From Flammeovirga sp. SJP92 (GTDB lineage: Bacteria > Bacteroidota > Bacteroidia > Cytophagales > Flammeovirgaceae), in NCBI RefSeq assembly GCF_001583495.1, contig NZ_LQAQ01000063.1, positions 62,001 through 126,000 on the forward strand: 64,000 nt of DNA, written 5' to 3'. The translations under genes and the position numbers were made by a program. Shown one piece after another: positions 18,485-26,116 of this stretch. Within the stretch, counting starts at the first letter, position 1. The number at the start of each line of letters is the position of its first letter. The notes below the pieces were generated by a model that worked only from the letters and a program-made list of their open reading frames with translations, made no database searches and was not told the origin of the DNA.

Positions 18485-18537
18485 ATAAAGAGGTTTGAAT
18501 GGATAAGACAATTATCTATTCAAACCTTTATTTTTAT
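18485..18537. terminator. Terminator shared by fabG and the convergent barrel gene
   Basis: AGGTTTGAAT (18491-18500) pairs with ATTCAAACCT (18518-18527), followed rightward by TTATTTTTAT. The right arm lies inside the last codons of the leftward barrel gene (its stop is at 18512), so the structure is partly coding. It best fits fabG termination. Confidence 0.6.
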
Positions 18538-19108
18538 CCATACTTTTCAGCGTGAAAATAGAACCAATGGTAATAGCATTATAAGAGATTTCAGCTTTCT
18601 GAGCTATCGATTCATACTCTAAACGCAGTGCTAACTTTTTTGACAAGGCAATCTCTCCACCAAATCCCCAAAGAACCCCTCTAGATAAATGGTTTCGATA
18701 AAATGTATTTTTCTGATTATACGCCAATGTATAATAGTTGCGGTTACTCAAAAAGATTACTCCAGCTTTTCCAAAAAATGACATATTTCCAAAGCTGTAC
18801 TTTCCACGAATAGAAGCTTCCCAGCCCTTTTTCACAACGTTTAATACATAAATCGAGGTTTGTTCTGAAACATTCCCTAAAGTACGATAACCTAACTCAA
18901 TGCCGATAAAGCTTTTCTGATAACCAAATGTTACTTTATGGGCGAATGTAGTCCCTTTTACCTTATAACTTTGCTGGAAGAATTCAATGTTCTTATGCTC
19001 GATAAAGCCTAGGCCACCGCTTACTCCTAGATAAATTTGACTGTTGGCATATTGTGTTGAAAGCAGGGTAATGATAGTCAAAAAGAAATAGTTTTTTAAA
19101 GTTTTCAT
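18512..19108 (-). CDS. Outer-membrane beta-barrel protein (porin-like, small)
   Basis: 198 residues. Signal peptide (1-23, ending ANSQ), then alternating amphipathic strands separated by short turns: IYLGVSGGLGFIE, FAHKVTFGYQKSFIGIELGYR, WEASIRGKYSFGNMSFFGKAGVI, LWGFGGEIALSKKLALRLEYE. This is the pattern of eight-stranded outer-membrane barrels grouped as outer membrane protein beta-barrel domain in Bacteroidota. The final strand is followed by a short charged tail rather than an aromatic terminus, so the exact strand count is uncertain. It is monocistronic: fabG is convergent, and the upstream gene ends at a terminator. No function can be assigned beyond outer-membrane location. Confidence 0.7.
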   Translation of the reverse strand: MKTLKNYFFLTIITLLSTQYANSQIYLGVSGGLGFIEHKNIEFFQQSYKVKGTTFAHKVTFGYQKSFIGIELGYRTLGNVSEQTSIYVLNVVKKGWEASIRGKYSFGNMSFFGKAGVIFLSNRNYYTLAYNQKNTFYRNHLSRGVLWGFGGEIALSKKLALRLEYESIAQKAEISYNAITIGSIFTLKSMDKNKGLNR

Positions 19109-19204
19109 AAAATAAGTTAATAATTTATTAACTTAGCAGAAATCTTTAACTTACATAAGTAACAGTCAACCTGTTATTATCTAATTTATTGATAGAATAT
19201 TTCA

Positions 19205-19244
19205 AAAAATAAAAAACCCTAGGTCGAAGGGTTCAACCTAGGGT
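19205..19244 (-). terminator. Terminator of the TonB receptor / beta-helix lipoprotein operon
   Basis: ACCCTAGGT (19216-19224) pairs perfectly with ACCTAGGGT (19236-19244). Read leftward it runs into TTTTTTATTTTTT. An alternative pairing of AACCCT (19215-19220) with AGGGTT (19228-19233) is also possible. Confidence 0.75.
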
Positions 19245-19272
19245 ACTCACGGATTTGGTTTTTTGCGAGTTT

Positions 19273-19306
19273 ATAGTATTAGCTTATGGTTATAAGCTAA
19301 TACTAT
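19273..19306. repeat. 15-bp perfect hairpin downstream of the lipoprotein gene
   Basis: ATAGTATTAGCTTAT (19273-19287), loop GGTT, ATAAGCTAATACTAT (19292-19306). It lies 22 bases after the lipoprotein stop and before the terminator at 19205-19244. A role in 3' end stabilisation or as a first terminator is plausible. Confidence 0.6.
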
Positions 19307-19328
19307 TTATATTTTAAACGAGTTCTAA

Positions 19329-20501
19329 TTATTCAGAATCATCTACATATTCTACTTCAGAATCAACATCTTCGATAGAGTAGTTTGAAACTGTTAATTC
19401 ATCAGATAAAACATTTCTGATTGTAACATCGTTGTGAACATCAAAACCTTTCTTAGCGTTTTTCACTAAGATGTTTGAGAATGAACCTTTAGCACCTTCT
19501 CTTACTCTGAAAGCAGTTGTTTCACCAGCTTGACCCATTACAGTAACGTTTTTAACAGTAGCGTTAGAGTAAGGAGTAGCTGAGTTATCTTTAGAGTTGT
19601 TATCAATTTCAAATGCCTTGTCGTGGTCTCTAGCAGCATCGTGCTCTACCCAAAGGTTAGTTAAGTTACCTACGAAACCGTGAGCCCAGTCAAATGAATC
19701 ATCTTCGTTACCTACTGATACTAAATCAGTACCGTTTACAGTACCACCAAACCACTCAAGTCCATCATCTGAACCTTTGAATGCTTGTAAGTAAGATAAT
19801 TGTGTTTCTGAACCAACACCTGAGAAAGTGAAACCGTTGTGCTCAGACTCTGAGTCATACTTATAACCAGTGAACTCAACACGTACATATTTTAATACAC
19901 CTGAGTTGTCATTAGCTACAGAACCACCGTACATAACACCTGAAGCAACTTCGTTGTTTGCTTGACCATTTGCATCTCCGTTGTTGATAGGAGCTTTACC
20001 GTTGATTAAGATACCACCCCAATCACCAGGAGCTTGAGTAGCTTGACCTGAAGTAAATACGATCATGTTCTCTGCTGTACCTTCAGCCATGATTTTACCA
20101 CCTTGTAAGATCATTAAGTATGAATCATTTTCAGTAGCTACAACTTGAGTACCTGCTTTGATAGTAAGTGTTACACCACTAGCAACAGTAACAGGACCTG
20201 TTAAAACAACAACACCTTCCAATGTCTTATCTGCATCAATTGATCCACCAGCTAACGTTTCAGTTGGGTTAGAGATGTCAACAACAGTACCTGCATAGCT
20301 AGCGTCTTTTGCCCATGTTGGAATTGTTTCACCAAAACCTGTAGCACCTTCTACTGCAGCAATCTTGTTAGCAGTATAAGCTGAGTCTGCTAAGCTTACC
20401 TCAATTGGGTTTACAGGAGTATTGTTATCATCATCAGAACAAGAAACTAAAGATACTGCTAAAGATGCAGCAACAATCGCGTAACGGAATTGCTTTTTCA
20501 T
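19329..20501 (-). CDS. Surface lipoprotein with right-handed beta-helix, TonB-receptor partner
   Basis: 390 residues. Lipoprotein signal (SLVSC, about residues 18-22) followed by an acidic SDDDNN linker typical of surface-exported Bacteroidota lipoproteins. The body (about 75-370) has repeating short beta strands, as in parallel beta-helix proteins: LEGVVVLTGPVTVASGVTLTIKAG, MIVFTSGQAT, DWGGILINGKAPINNG, LSYLQAFKGSDDGLEWFGG and VKNVTVMGQ. It is the usual downstream companion of CarboxypepD_reg/TonB-dependent receptors of the kind at 20588. The pair probably forms a capture-and-import system; the ligand is unknown. Codon choice is very uniform, hinting at high expression. Confidence 0.7.
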   Translation of the reverse strand: MKKQFRYAIVAASLAVSLVSCSDDDNNTPVNPIEVSLADSAYTANKIAAVEGATGFGETIPTWAKDASYAGTVVDISNPTETLAGGSIDADKTLEGVVVLTGPVTVASGVTLTIKAGTQVVATENDSYLMILQGGKIMAEGTAENMIVFTSGQATQAPGDWGGILINGKAPINNGDANGQANNEVASGVMYGGSVANDNSGVLKYVRVEFTGYKYDSESEHNGFTFSGVGSETQLSYLQAFKGSDDGLEWFGGTVNGTDLVSVGNEDDSFDWAHGFVGNLTNLWVEHDAARDHDKAFEIDNNSKDNSATPYSNATVKNVTVMGQAGETTAFRVREGAKGSFSNILVKNAKKGFDVHNDVTIRNVLSDELTVSNYSIEDVDSEVEYVDDSE

Positions 20502-20547
20502 AATAAAAATTGTAATTTTAAGGTCGAATTGAAAAAAATTATTTTTG

Positions 20548-20574
20548 AGAGGGGTGGAATTTTTCCATCCCTCT
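20548..20574 (-). promoter_or_regulatory. Intercistronic hairpin between TonB receptor and lipoprotein genes
   Basis: The two 12-base arms (20548-20559 and 20563-20574) pair with one mismatch around a 3-base loop. Read leftward a T-rich run follows (complement of 20528-20546). It looks like an intrinsic terminator or attenuator placed inside the operon. Confidence 0.55.
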
Positions 20575-20587
20575 TTTATTTTGTTTG

Positions 20588-23359
20588 TTAGAAACTATAA
20601 GTAAATCCTAATTTAGCCTCTACACCTTTCTTGTATGTCTCAACAATTCCTGTTGTTCCATTTGAAAATTCTTGGTATAAAGTGATATCAGGGTTCAATA
20701 AGTTTTTCACTGATAAGTCTAAACTCATGTTGCCTTTAATCTTATTTTTCATCACAAAATTTAAAGTACCATATGATTGCTCATAGATATCTCCTGCTCC
20801 TTGAGAACCTGCTGCAGCAAGACGATCTCCGAAAGTACTGTATGTGATAGAGAAGACTGAAGTTACGTTTTCAGAGAAGATGTTTGCCTCATGTGAAGCA
20901 TCTACGTTCAACATATAAGGAGATGCTCCGAACATTGCTCTTTTCTCATTTGTGAATAGTCCGTTAGATCCTGACAAGTCTGTTTGTGAAGCTAATAATG
21001 TAGCGTTCATACCAATATTACTTCTCTCTAACCAGCTTCCACCGTTTTTGAAGATGTTTGATAATCTTTTAGTTGCTTCAATTTCAATACCTGCTACAAA
21101 AGACTCACCTGCATTCACATAAGAGAATTCTGTAATTGATGAAGCTACTGTGATTAACTCGATTGAGTTGTTGATCTGCTTTCCGAAAACACCTACTGAG
21201 AATAATTCACCAGAGTTAGGGAAGATTTCATATTTAAGATCTATGTTGTATACCTCTGAGTTTTCCAAGTCTGGGTTACCTGAGATTTTTTGTCCGTTTG
21301 CAAAAGTGAATCTAAAAGGAATCAACTCTGACATCATTGGTCTAATAAGTGTCTTTGATGCTGCAAATCTTAAATTTGATTTCTCATTCACTGTGTATTT
21401 GAAACTCAATGAAGGAAGTACATCACTTGTTTCTTTGATACTGAATTGATCAGGAGCGTTTGGATCTACTGTACCTTGCTCTTTGTAAACTACTTCTTGG
21501 TAACCTTTTTCAAAACGTGCACCCACGTTTACTTTTAATTTACCTGGTAAGATTTCGTATCCATAATCAGCATAGAATGCATTCACATTTAACTTTGCTG
21601 TAAATCTTGTATCGTATCTTGCAATTGCGTCATATTCGATTACTCCGTCAGCAACATTTTCATCAATACCTGGCTGAGGATCGTTTACGTCAATTCTTGG
21701 AGAAGCTTTAGCATTGTCCAATGAAACCATCCACCACTCGAAAGTTCTATCTTTGAATACACCATTGTATCCTACTGAAAGATTACTGCGGTAAGTATCT
21801 TCATACTCATTGTAAGCTCCTAAACCATATACAACACCGCCTCTAGCAGAAAATGTTGTCTCATCCATGTCACTCCAGAATCTGTGTGAATCATCAGGAG
21901 CATTTGTAAACAACTTACCGTTTGCTACTTCACCTGCTTCATCATACTCTAAATCTCTATAAGTCAACTGTCTACGATCTGGCTCTTGAGCATTTGATAA
22001 TGAGTATCCAACACCCCAAGTCGCTTTTAATCTATCGTTTTCACCGAACTTGTGATCACCAATCAACTGATGAATTCTTACAGTACTTTGCTCGTAAGTA
22101 TTTCTTTCTTTAAAAACTTTGTTTTCATCTCCATTTCCAAGCTCTTCATGCTTACCGTAAAGATCTAAAGTAGTGTTTGAAGATTCGTTGATGAAAATGT
22201 TGTTGAATGAAAGTTGGTTTTTGTTGTTGATCTTGAAGAACATATTCGCCATACCTGTAGTATTAGTACCGTAGATATATTCTTTTGTATCGTATTCTGT
22301 AATTGTAGTTCCTTGGGCTCTGTAAGTATTTTGTTGACCTTCTCTGATGTCATACTTGTTTTTGAAAGAAGCAGAAGCCACAAAACCAAAAGCACTTTCT
22401 TCACCAAACTCATATAGTTTACCACCTGATGCTTTAAAGTTGAAGTTTGGACCTGCCTTCTTTGTGGTTGGAGAGAATGAGTTATTATAAGACTGAGGAG
22501 CTTCACGGTTTTCTAATTCTGAAGGTAATGCTCTACCGTTACCAGAAAAACCTAAAAATTCAGCGTCACCATCTTCGAATGTTTTAAAATCTTTACCTGT
22601 TGATTGTGTATTGTAAGCTCCAGATACACCTATTGTAAAAAATCCTTCATCTGGGTAATCCTTTGTTACGATGTCTACTGTTGCACCTGCAAAGTCTCCA
22701 TATAAACCAGGATTAAATGTTTTGTTGATATCAATATTTCTAACTACTCCTGTTGGGAATAAACCTAGATCGATAACTTTTTTGCTTGGATCAGTAGAAG
22801 GAACTACTAAACCATTTACTGTTGCGTTGTTGTATCTATCACCTAAACCTCTTACGAAAAGACCTCTAGATTCTACTTTTGTAATACCTGTAACGTTTGT
22901 CACAGCCGATTCCACATCTGAGATACCTTTTACAGACATCTCTTCCGCACCAATTGCTTGAATCATTACATCAGCATTTTGTCTTTCAACCATTAATGCT
23001 CCTGCTGATTCTGTGTTTGCTTTCGCAACAATTTCTACTGCTTCCAGCTCTTGTGCATCAGAAGCTAACGTAAAGTTAATTACTGTTTCTTGTCCCGCTG
23101 CAACTGTAATTTGTTGCTTTGTTTTCTTATAACCAATGAAAGAAGAAACTAGTGTGTAAGTGCCAGGATCGGCATTGAATTGAAAATTACCAAATACATC
23201 TGTTGACGCTCCTGTAGTTGTTCCTTCTAAAGAAACACTTGCACCAATTACGTCCTCGCCAGTGTCAGCGTCTTTCACGTTTCCTTTTACAATACCCTTC
23301 TGAGCAAAAGCTGATAGTGAAAGCAAGATAAGTGCGAATGAAATGAAATAATGTTTCAT
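20588..23359 (-). CDS. TonB-dependent receptor with CarboxypepD_reg-like domain
   Basis: 923 residues from the ATG that opens MKHYFISF (23359). An in-frame ATG 18 codons upstream would put a non-signal stretch before the signal peptide and overlaps a promoter-like element, so it is rejected. Signal peptide (1-19, AFAQ); carboxypeptidase-regulatory-like domain (about 22-105, VKGNVKDADTGEDVIGASV); plug domain (about 115-240) with SVKGISDVESAVTNVTGITK and GLFVRGLGDRYNNATVNGL; then a long beta-barrel ending KLGFTYSF, whose terminal Phe suits BAM recognition. It imports a substrate across the outer membrane using TonB energy. It is not SusC-type, as no SusD follows; a beta-helix lipoprotein does. 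Ligand unknown. Confidence 0.87.
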   Translation of the reverse strand: MKHYFISFALILLSLSAFAQKGIVKGNVKDADTGEDVIGASVSLEGTTTGASTDVFGNFQFNADPGTYTLVSSFIGYKKTKQQITVAAGQETVINFTLASDAQELEAVEIVAKANTESAGALMVERQNADVMIQAIGAEEMSVKGISDVESAVTNVTGITKVESRGLFVRGLGDRYNNATVNGLVVPSTDPSKKVIDLGLFPTGVVRNIDINKTFNPGLYGDFAGATVDIVTKDYPDEGFFTIGVSGAYNTQSTGKDFKTFEDGDAEFLGFSGNGRALPSELENREAPQSYNNSFSPTTKKAGPNFNFKASGGKLYEFGEESAFGFVASASFKNKYDIREGQQNTYRAQGTTITEYDTKEYIYGTNTTGMANMFFKINNKNQLSFNNIFINESSNTTLDLYGKHEELGNGDENKVFKERNTYEQSTVRIHQLIGDHKFGENDRLKATWGVGYSLSNAQEPDRRQLTYRDLEYDEAGEVANGKLFTNAPDDSHRFWSDMDETTFSARGGVVYGLGAYNEYEDTYRSNLSVGYNGVFKDRTFEWWMVSLDNAKASPRIDVNDPQPGIDENVADGVIEYDAIARYDTRFTAKLNVNAFYADYGYEILPGKLKVNVGARFEKGYQEVVYKEQGTVDPNAPDQFSIKETSDVLPSLSFKYTVNEKSNLRFAASKTLIRPMMSELIPFRFTFANGQKISGNPDLENSEVYNIDLKYEIFPNSGELFSVGVFGKQINNSIELITVASSITEFSYVNAGESFVAGIEIEATKRLSNIFKNGGSWLERSNIGMNATLLASQTDLSGSNGLFTNEKRAMFGASPYMLNVDASHEANIFSENVTSVFSITYSTFGDRLAAAGSQGAGDIYEQSYGTLNFVMKNKIKGNMSLDLSVKNLLNPDITLYQEFSNGTTGIVETYKKGVEAKLGFTYSF

Positions 23360-23410
23360 CGTAGAGTTTAAAATTCTTAATACTAAAACTGTGTTAACCA
23401 AATCACGTTG

Positions 23411-23418
23411 CAAAAGTA
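23411..23418 (-). promoter_or_regulatory. -7 element of the TonB receptor operon
   Basis: The complement reads TACTTTTG, an exact TAnnTTTG match, 52 bases upstream of the chosen ATG at 23359. It supports the downstream start. No clear -33 TTG is visible. Confidence 0.45.
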
Positions 23419-23600
23419 TGCGGGCAATGTGTTGTAGTATTTTAGAAATCTTAAACTTGATGTTAAATAAATCCTATTAAATATGAACTCAATGTTACAT
23501 ATTTTGTCAAGAAAAGTTATAAACAAAATATACGCTTCTTTAAAAAAATTATTTTTCTTTGTTTCAAGGTAGATAAATGAACTTTTAAAGAAATCAACGA

Positions 23601-24371
23601 ATGTTAAGAGATTATAAACTTAATTTAATTCTACTTTTTATAGGTTTTATCCTTTTTTCTTGTAATGAAAAGAAAAGCGATAAATTCCAGAAGCAAGAAT
23701 TTGAAAAACGAAAGAAAGTAAAACGTAAAATGCCCAAACTGGATGACGATAATGCGATGCAAGAGCTAGCATGGTACGGTCCAGAAAATCCTGAAACCAT
23801 CGTTCAGGTAGAAACAAAATACGGCAACATTAAACTAAGACTATATAAAGAAACATCAAAACACAGGTCAAGCTTTATTATGCTTGCCAAAAGAGGGTAC
23901 TTCACAGATGCACAATTTTACCGTGTTGTAAAAAATTTCATAGCACAAGGTGGAGACTCTGACGATCCTGATTTCAGAAAGAAAAAGCGTTCTTTTGGTA
24001 AATACCATGTTCCAAATGAAATTGATCCCCGTCGTTTTTATCATAAGAGAGGTGCTCTTTCAGCGGCAAGAGCTTATAAAGACAACCCTACACGACAGTC
24101 TACCCCTTTTGACTTCTTTATTGTTCAAGGCCGTCCAGTAACGGAAGGAGATTTAGCTCAGTCTGAACAAGATAATGGTTTGACTTATACTAAAGAACAA
24201 AAGGATGAATACCGAAAAAATGGTGGTGACCCTCATTTAGATGGACAACATACCGTTTTTGGTGAAGTCATAGAAGGAATGGATGTAGTGGATAAAATCT
24301 GTGATGTGGAAACAGACGAAGGAGAATGGCCTTTAGAAGCCATTTATATGAAAATAAAAGTAATTGAATAA
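23601..24371 (+). CDS. Cyclophilin-type peptidyl-prolyl isomerase lipoprotein
   Basis: 256 residues. Lipoprotein signal (LFSC near residue 21), a highly charged linker rich in Lys/Glu (about 22-48), then a cyclophilin domain (about 65-256): VETKYGNIKLRLYKETSKH, YFTDAQFYRVVKNFIAQGGD, the substrate-site DFFIVQG, and HTVFGEVIEGMDVVDKI. Two insertions relative to minimal cyclophilins are visible around 120-160 and 185-210. It probably acts in the periplasm as a folding helper, anchored to a membrane. Monocistronic by position; a REP-like hairpin follows directly after the stop. Confidence 0.88.
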   Translation: MLRDYKLNLILLFIGFILFSCNEKKSDKFQKQEFEKRKKVKRKMPKLDDDNAMQELAWYGPENPETIVQVETKYGNIKLRLYKETSKHRSSFIMLAKRGYFTDAQFYRVVKNFIAQGGDSDDPDFRKKKRSFGKYHVPNEIDPRRFYHKRGALSAARAYKDNPTRQSTPFDFFIVQGRPVTEGDLAQSEQDNGLTYTKEQKDEYRKNGGDPHLDGQHTVFGEVIEGMDVVDKICDVETDEGEWPLEAIYMKIKVIE

Positions 24372-24373
24372 AT

Positions 24374-24406
24374 ACCCGTAGGGGGTAGACCTGCGTATCT
24401 ACCCAA
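24374..24406. repeat. REP-like hairpin upstream of the RAYT pseudogene
   Basis: GGGTAGA (24383-24389) pairs with TCTACCC (24398-24404), preceded by ACCCGTAGG. The same ACCCGTAGA head reappears at 25053, at the end of the transposase reading frame, so the decayed gene is bracketed by related short motifs. Fits the REP elements recognised by RAYT proteins. Confidence 0.5.
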
Positions 24407-24524
24407 TGTATGGTATACTCAATGCCAATCCAATGTATAATAATATCAAAACGTCATTATGTATTGAACATGGTGACGTTTTTTCATTAAATTGAATTAT
24501 TTAAGAAATCAAAACTAACTAAAA

Positions 24525-25059
24525 ATGCCACGCTTAACGAAGAAAAGACAATCTTACAGGTTGCCAACATGGAACTATGATTGGTCGGCCGATTATTTTA
24601 TTACGATCTGTGTAAAAAATCATAAATGCCTATTAGGTTCCATAAAAGAATCAAAGTTTCATTATTCATCAATTGGTATCATTGCTGAAATTTTATGGGA
24701 AAAGATTCCTATTCATCATCCAGAAGTTTCCTTAGGAGAATATATTATAATGCCCAACCATATAACGTTTGAATAATAAAGAGGATGAAAATAAGATCTT
24801 AATTGAAACTGATTATCATAGTTTAAAGCATTCTGAAAACTGGCACTCAAAAATTTCACCACCGAAAAACAGTATCCCATCTATCATTAGATCTTATAAA
24901 TCTTCTGTCAAAAGATATTGTAACCGTTTCGACCTTCAATTTGAATGGCAAAAAAGGTATTATGATCATATCATCAGAGATGGTAAGGATTATTTAAGAA
25001 TAGAGAATTACATTCTTAATAATAGGAATAAATGGGATGAAGATCGTTTCCACCCGTAG
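24525..25059 (+). pseudogene. REP-associated tyrosine transposase (RAYT), frameshifted
   Basis: Two fragments in different frames together make about 180 residues, the normal RAYT length. The first (24525-24776) has the family start RLPTWNYDWSADYFITICVK and GEYIIMPNH, but it runs into HITFE and stops. The second (24769-25059) continues one frame over with SIIRSYKSSVKRY, EWQKRYYDHIIRDGKDYLRI and ENYILNNRNKWDEDRF. The HUH motif that should read His-hydrophobic-His is His-Ile-Thr, and the frame breaks at once after it, so the gene is inactive. RAYTs are single-copy Y1 relatives of IS200 transposases that mobilise REP palindromes. REP-like palindromes flank it on both sides. Confidence 0.8.
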
Positions 25060-25315
25060 ACGCGTAGCCTGCTACGCTTTACTACAAGTATAAAGCAAAA
25101 TCGATAATTGAATTCTGGGAGTAGATTTTTAAATAACTATATACACCTACAAACGTAGCAGGCTACGTCGCTACAGGACCTACACAATATAACGTAGATG
25201 CGTAGCCTGCTACGCTTTGACTACAAGCATAAAGCAAAATCGATAATTGAATTCTTGAGAGTAGATTTTTAGACAACTACATTCTCTCAAAAACGTAGCA
25301 GGCTACGTGGCTACA
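25055..25315. repeat. Tandem pair of ~122-bp REP-type units (BIME-like)
   Basis: Two near-identical units (25055-25175 and 25193-25315) each begin CGTAGA and end GCTACA. Each carries a palindrome GCGTAGC-CT-GCTACGC near its left end (25062-25077; 25200-25215) and its reverse-oriented partner ACGTAGC-AG-GCTACGT near its right end (25153-25168; 25293-25308). A shared central sequence (AAAGCAAAATCGATAATTGA) separates them. Paired inverted REPs with a spacer are the form of BIMEs moved by RAYTs; they start at the end of the RAYT remnant. The rest of the 25060-25414 gap holds no gene. Confidence 0.8.
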
Positions 25316-25414
25316 GATGTTTTTCATTAATTATTTCTAACCACCCTTCTATCTTATTAATAAGTATAGTTACTTTGCATTTGAAATATTTCGAGGATAT
25401 AAATTCAAATCGGT

Positions 25415-26089
25415 TTGATTTTAAGCATAGATACTTCCACTACTGTTTGTTCAGTGGCATTACATACATTAGAAGGTGAATTGGTTTCTTATTATGAACA
25501 GCATATTGACAAGTCTCATTCAGAGTATTTGGCTGTAATGATACAGAATGTGATAGACAATGCGGGCATTGAAATGTCGGAATTGAAGGCCGTTGCGGTT
25601 TCTGAGGGACCGGGTTCTTATACGGGCTTGAGAATTGGGGCTTCTACGGCAAAAGGATTGTGCTATACATTAGATATTCCTTTGATGGGGGTAAGTACAT
25701 TAGAATCTATGGCATTACAAGTTTCTTATTCTATTGATGAAGGAGATTTGATTTGCCCTATGCTGGATGCTCGAAGAATGGAAGTCTATACCGCTTTATA
25801 TACTTCTAATATGGAAGAAAAGCTTTCTCCTCAGCCGATGGTGATGGATGAGAATAGCTTGTCGGAATATACTGACCGATTGGTTTACTTTGGGAATGGC
25901 GCCGAGAAATGTACGCCATTATTTGAAGGTCGATCAACTAAATTGATCAAGAACATTGTTCCTTCTGCTCAATATATTGGTGAATTAGCCATTGAACTTT
26001 ATAAGAAAGAGGAATTCAAAGATGTGGCGTATTGGGAACCTGAATACTTGAAAGAGTTCCAAGCTACCACTCCACGTAAACGTTTATAA
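25415..26089 (+). CDS. tsaB: tRNA threonylcarbamoyladenosine biosynthesis protein TsaB
   Basis: 224 residues starting at TTG (25415). An in-frame stop at 25400 and the family's near-invariant MxLxIDTST opening (MILSIDTSTTVCSVAL here) make this the only workable start. The ASKHA-fold signature VAVSEGPGSYTGLRIG (about 61-76) and GVSTLESMA follow. TsaB is the partner that holds TsaD for synthesis of t6A37 on ANN-decoding tRNAs. C-terminus ends in KEFQATTPRKRL. The gene is followed after 27 bp by priA in the same direction, so they are probably co-transcribed. Cytoplasmic, essential in most bacteria. Confidence 0.92.
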   Translation: MILSIDTSTTVCSVALHTLEGELVSYYEQHIDKSHSEYLAVMIQNVIDNAGIEMSELKAVAVSEGPGSYTGLRIGASTAKGLCYTLDIPLMGVSTLESMALQVSYSIDEGDLICPMLDARRMEVYTALYTSNMEEKLSPQPMVMDENSLSEYTDRLVYFGNGAEKCTPLFEGRSTKLIKNIVPSAQYIGELAIELYKKEEFKDVAYWEPEYLKEFQATTPRKRL

Positions 26090-26116
26090 TCCTCCTTTCA
26101 CACATCATCCGCTTTC

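Noticed and set aside
22165-22506. 113-residue minus-strand frame within the TonB receptor
   Set aside because: Out-of-frame shadow inside a conserved receptor domain; Ser/Thr/Leu-rich with no recognisable fold.
23360-23413. N-terminal extension of the TonB receptor from the upstream ATG
   Set aside because: It would precede a standard signal peptide with 18 unrelated residues and its start codon overlaps a TAnnTTTG element.
24769-25059. Separate 96-residue gene starting at TTG
   Set aside because: Its sequence is the C-terminal half of the RAYT family, continuing the broken upstream frame; no start signal of its own.
25055-25315. Palindromic repeats as a possible CRISPR or attachment site
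   Set aside because: Only two units, each with a pair of inverted palindromes, directly next to a RAYT remnant; this is REP/BIME structure.
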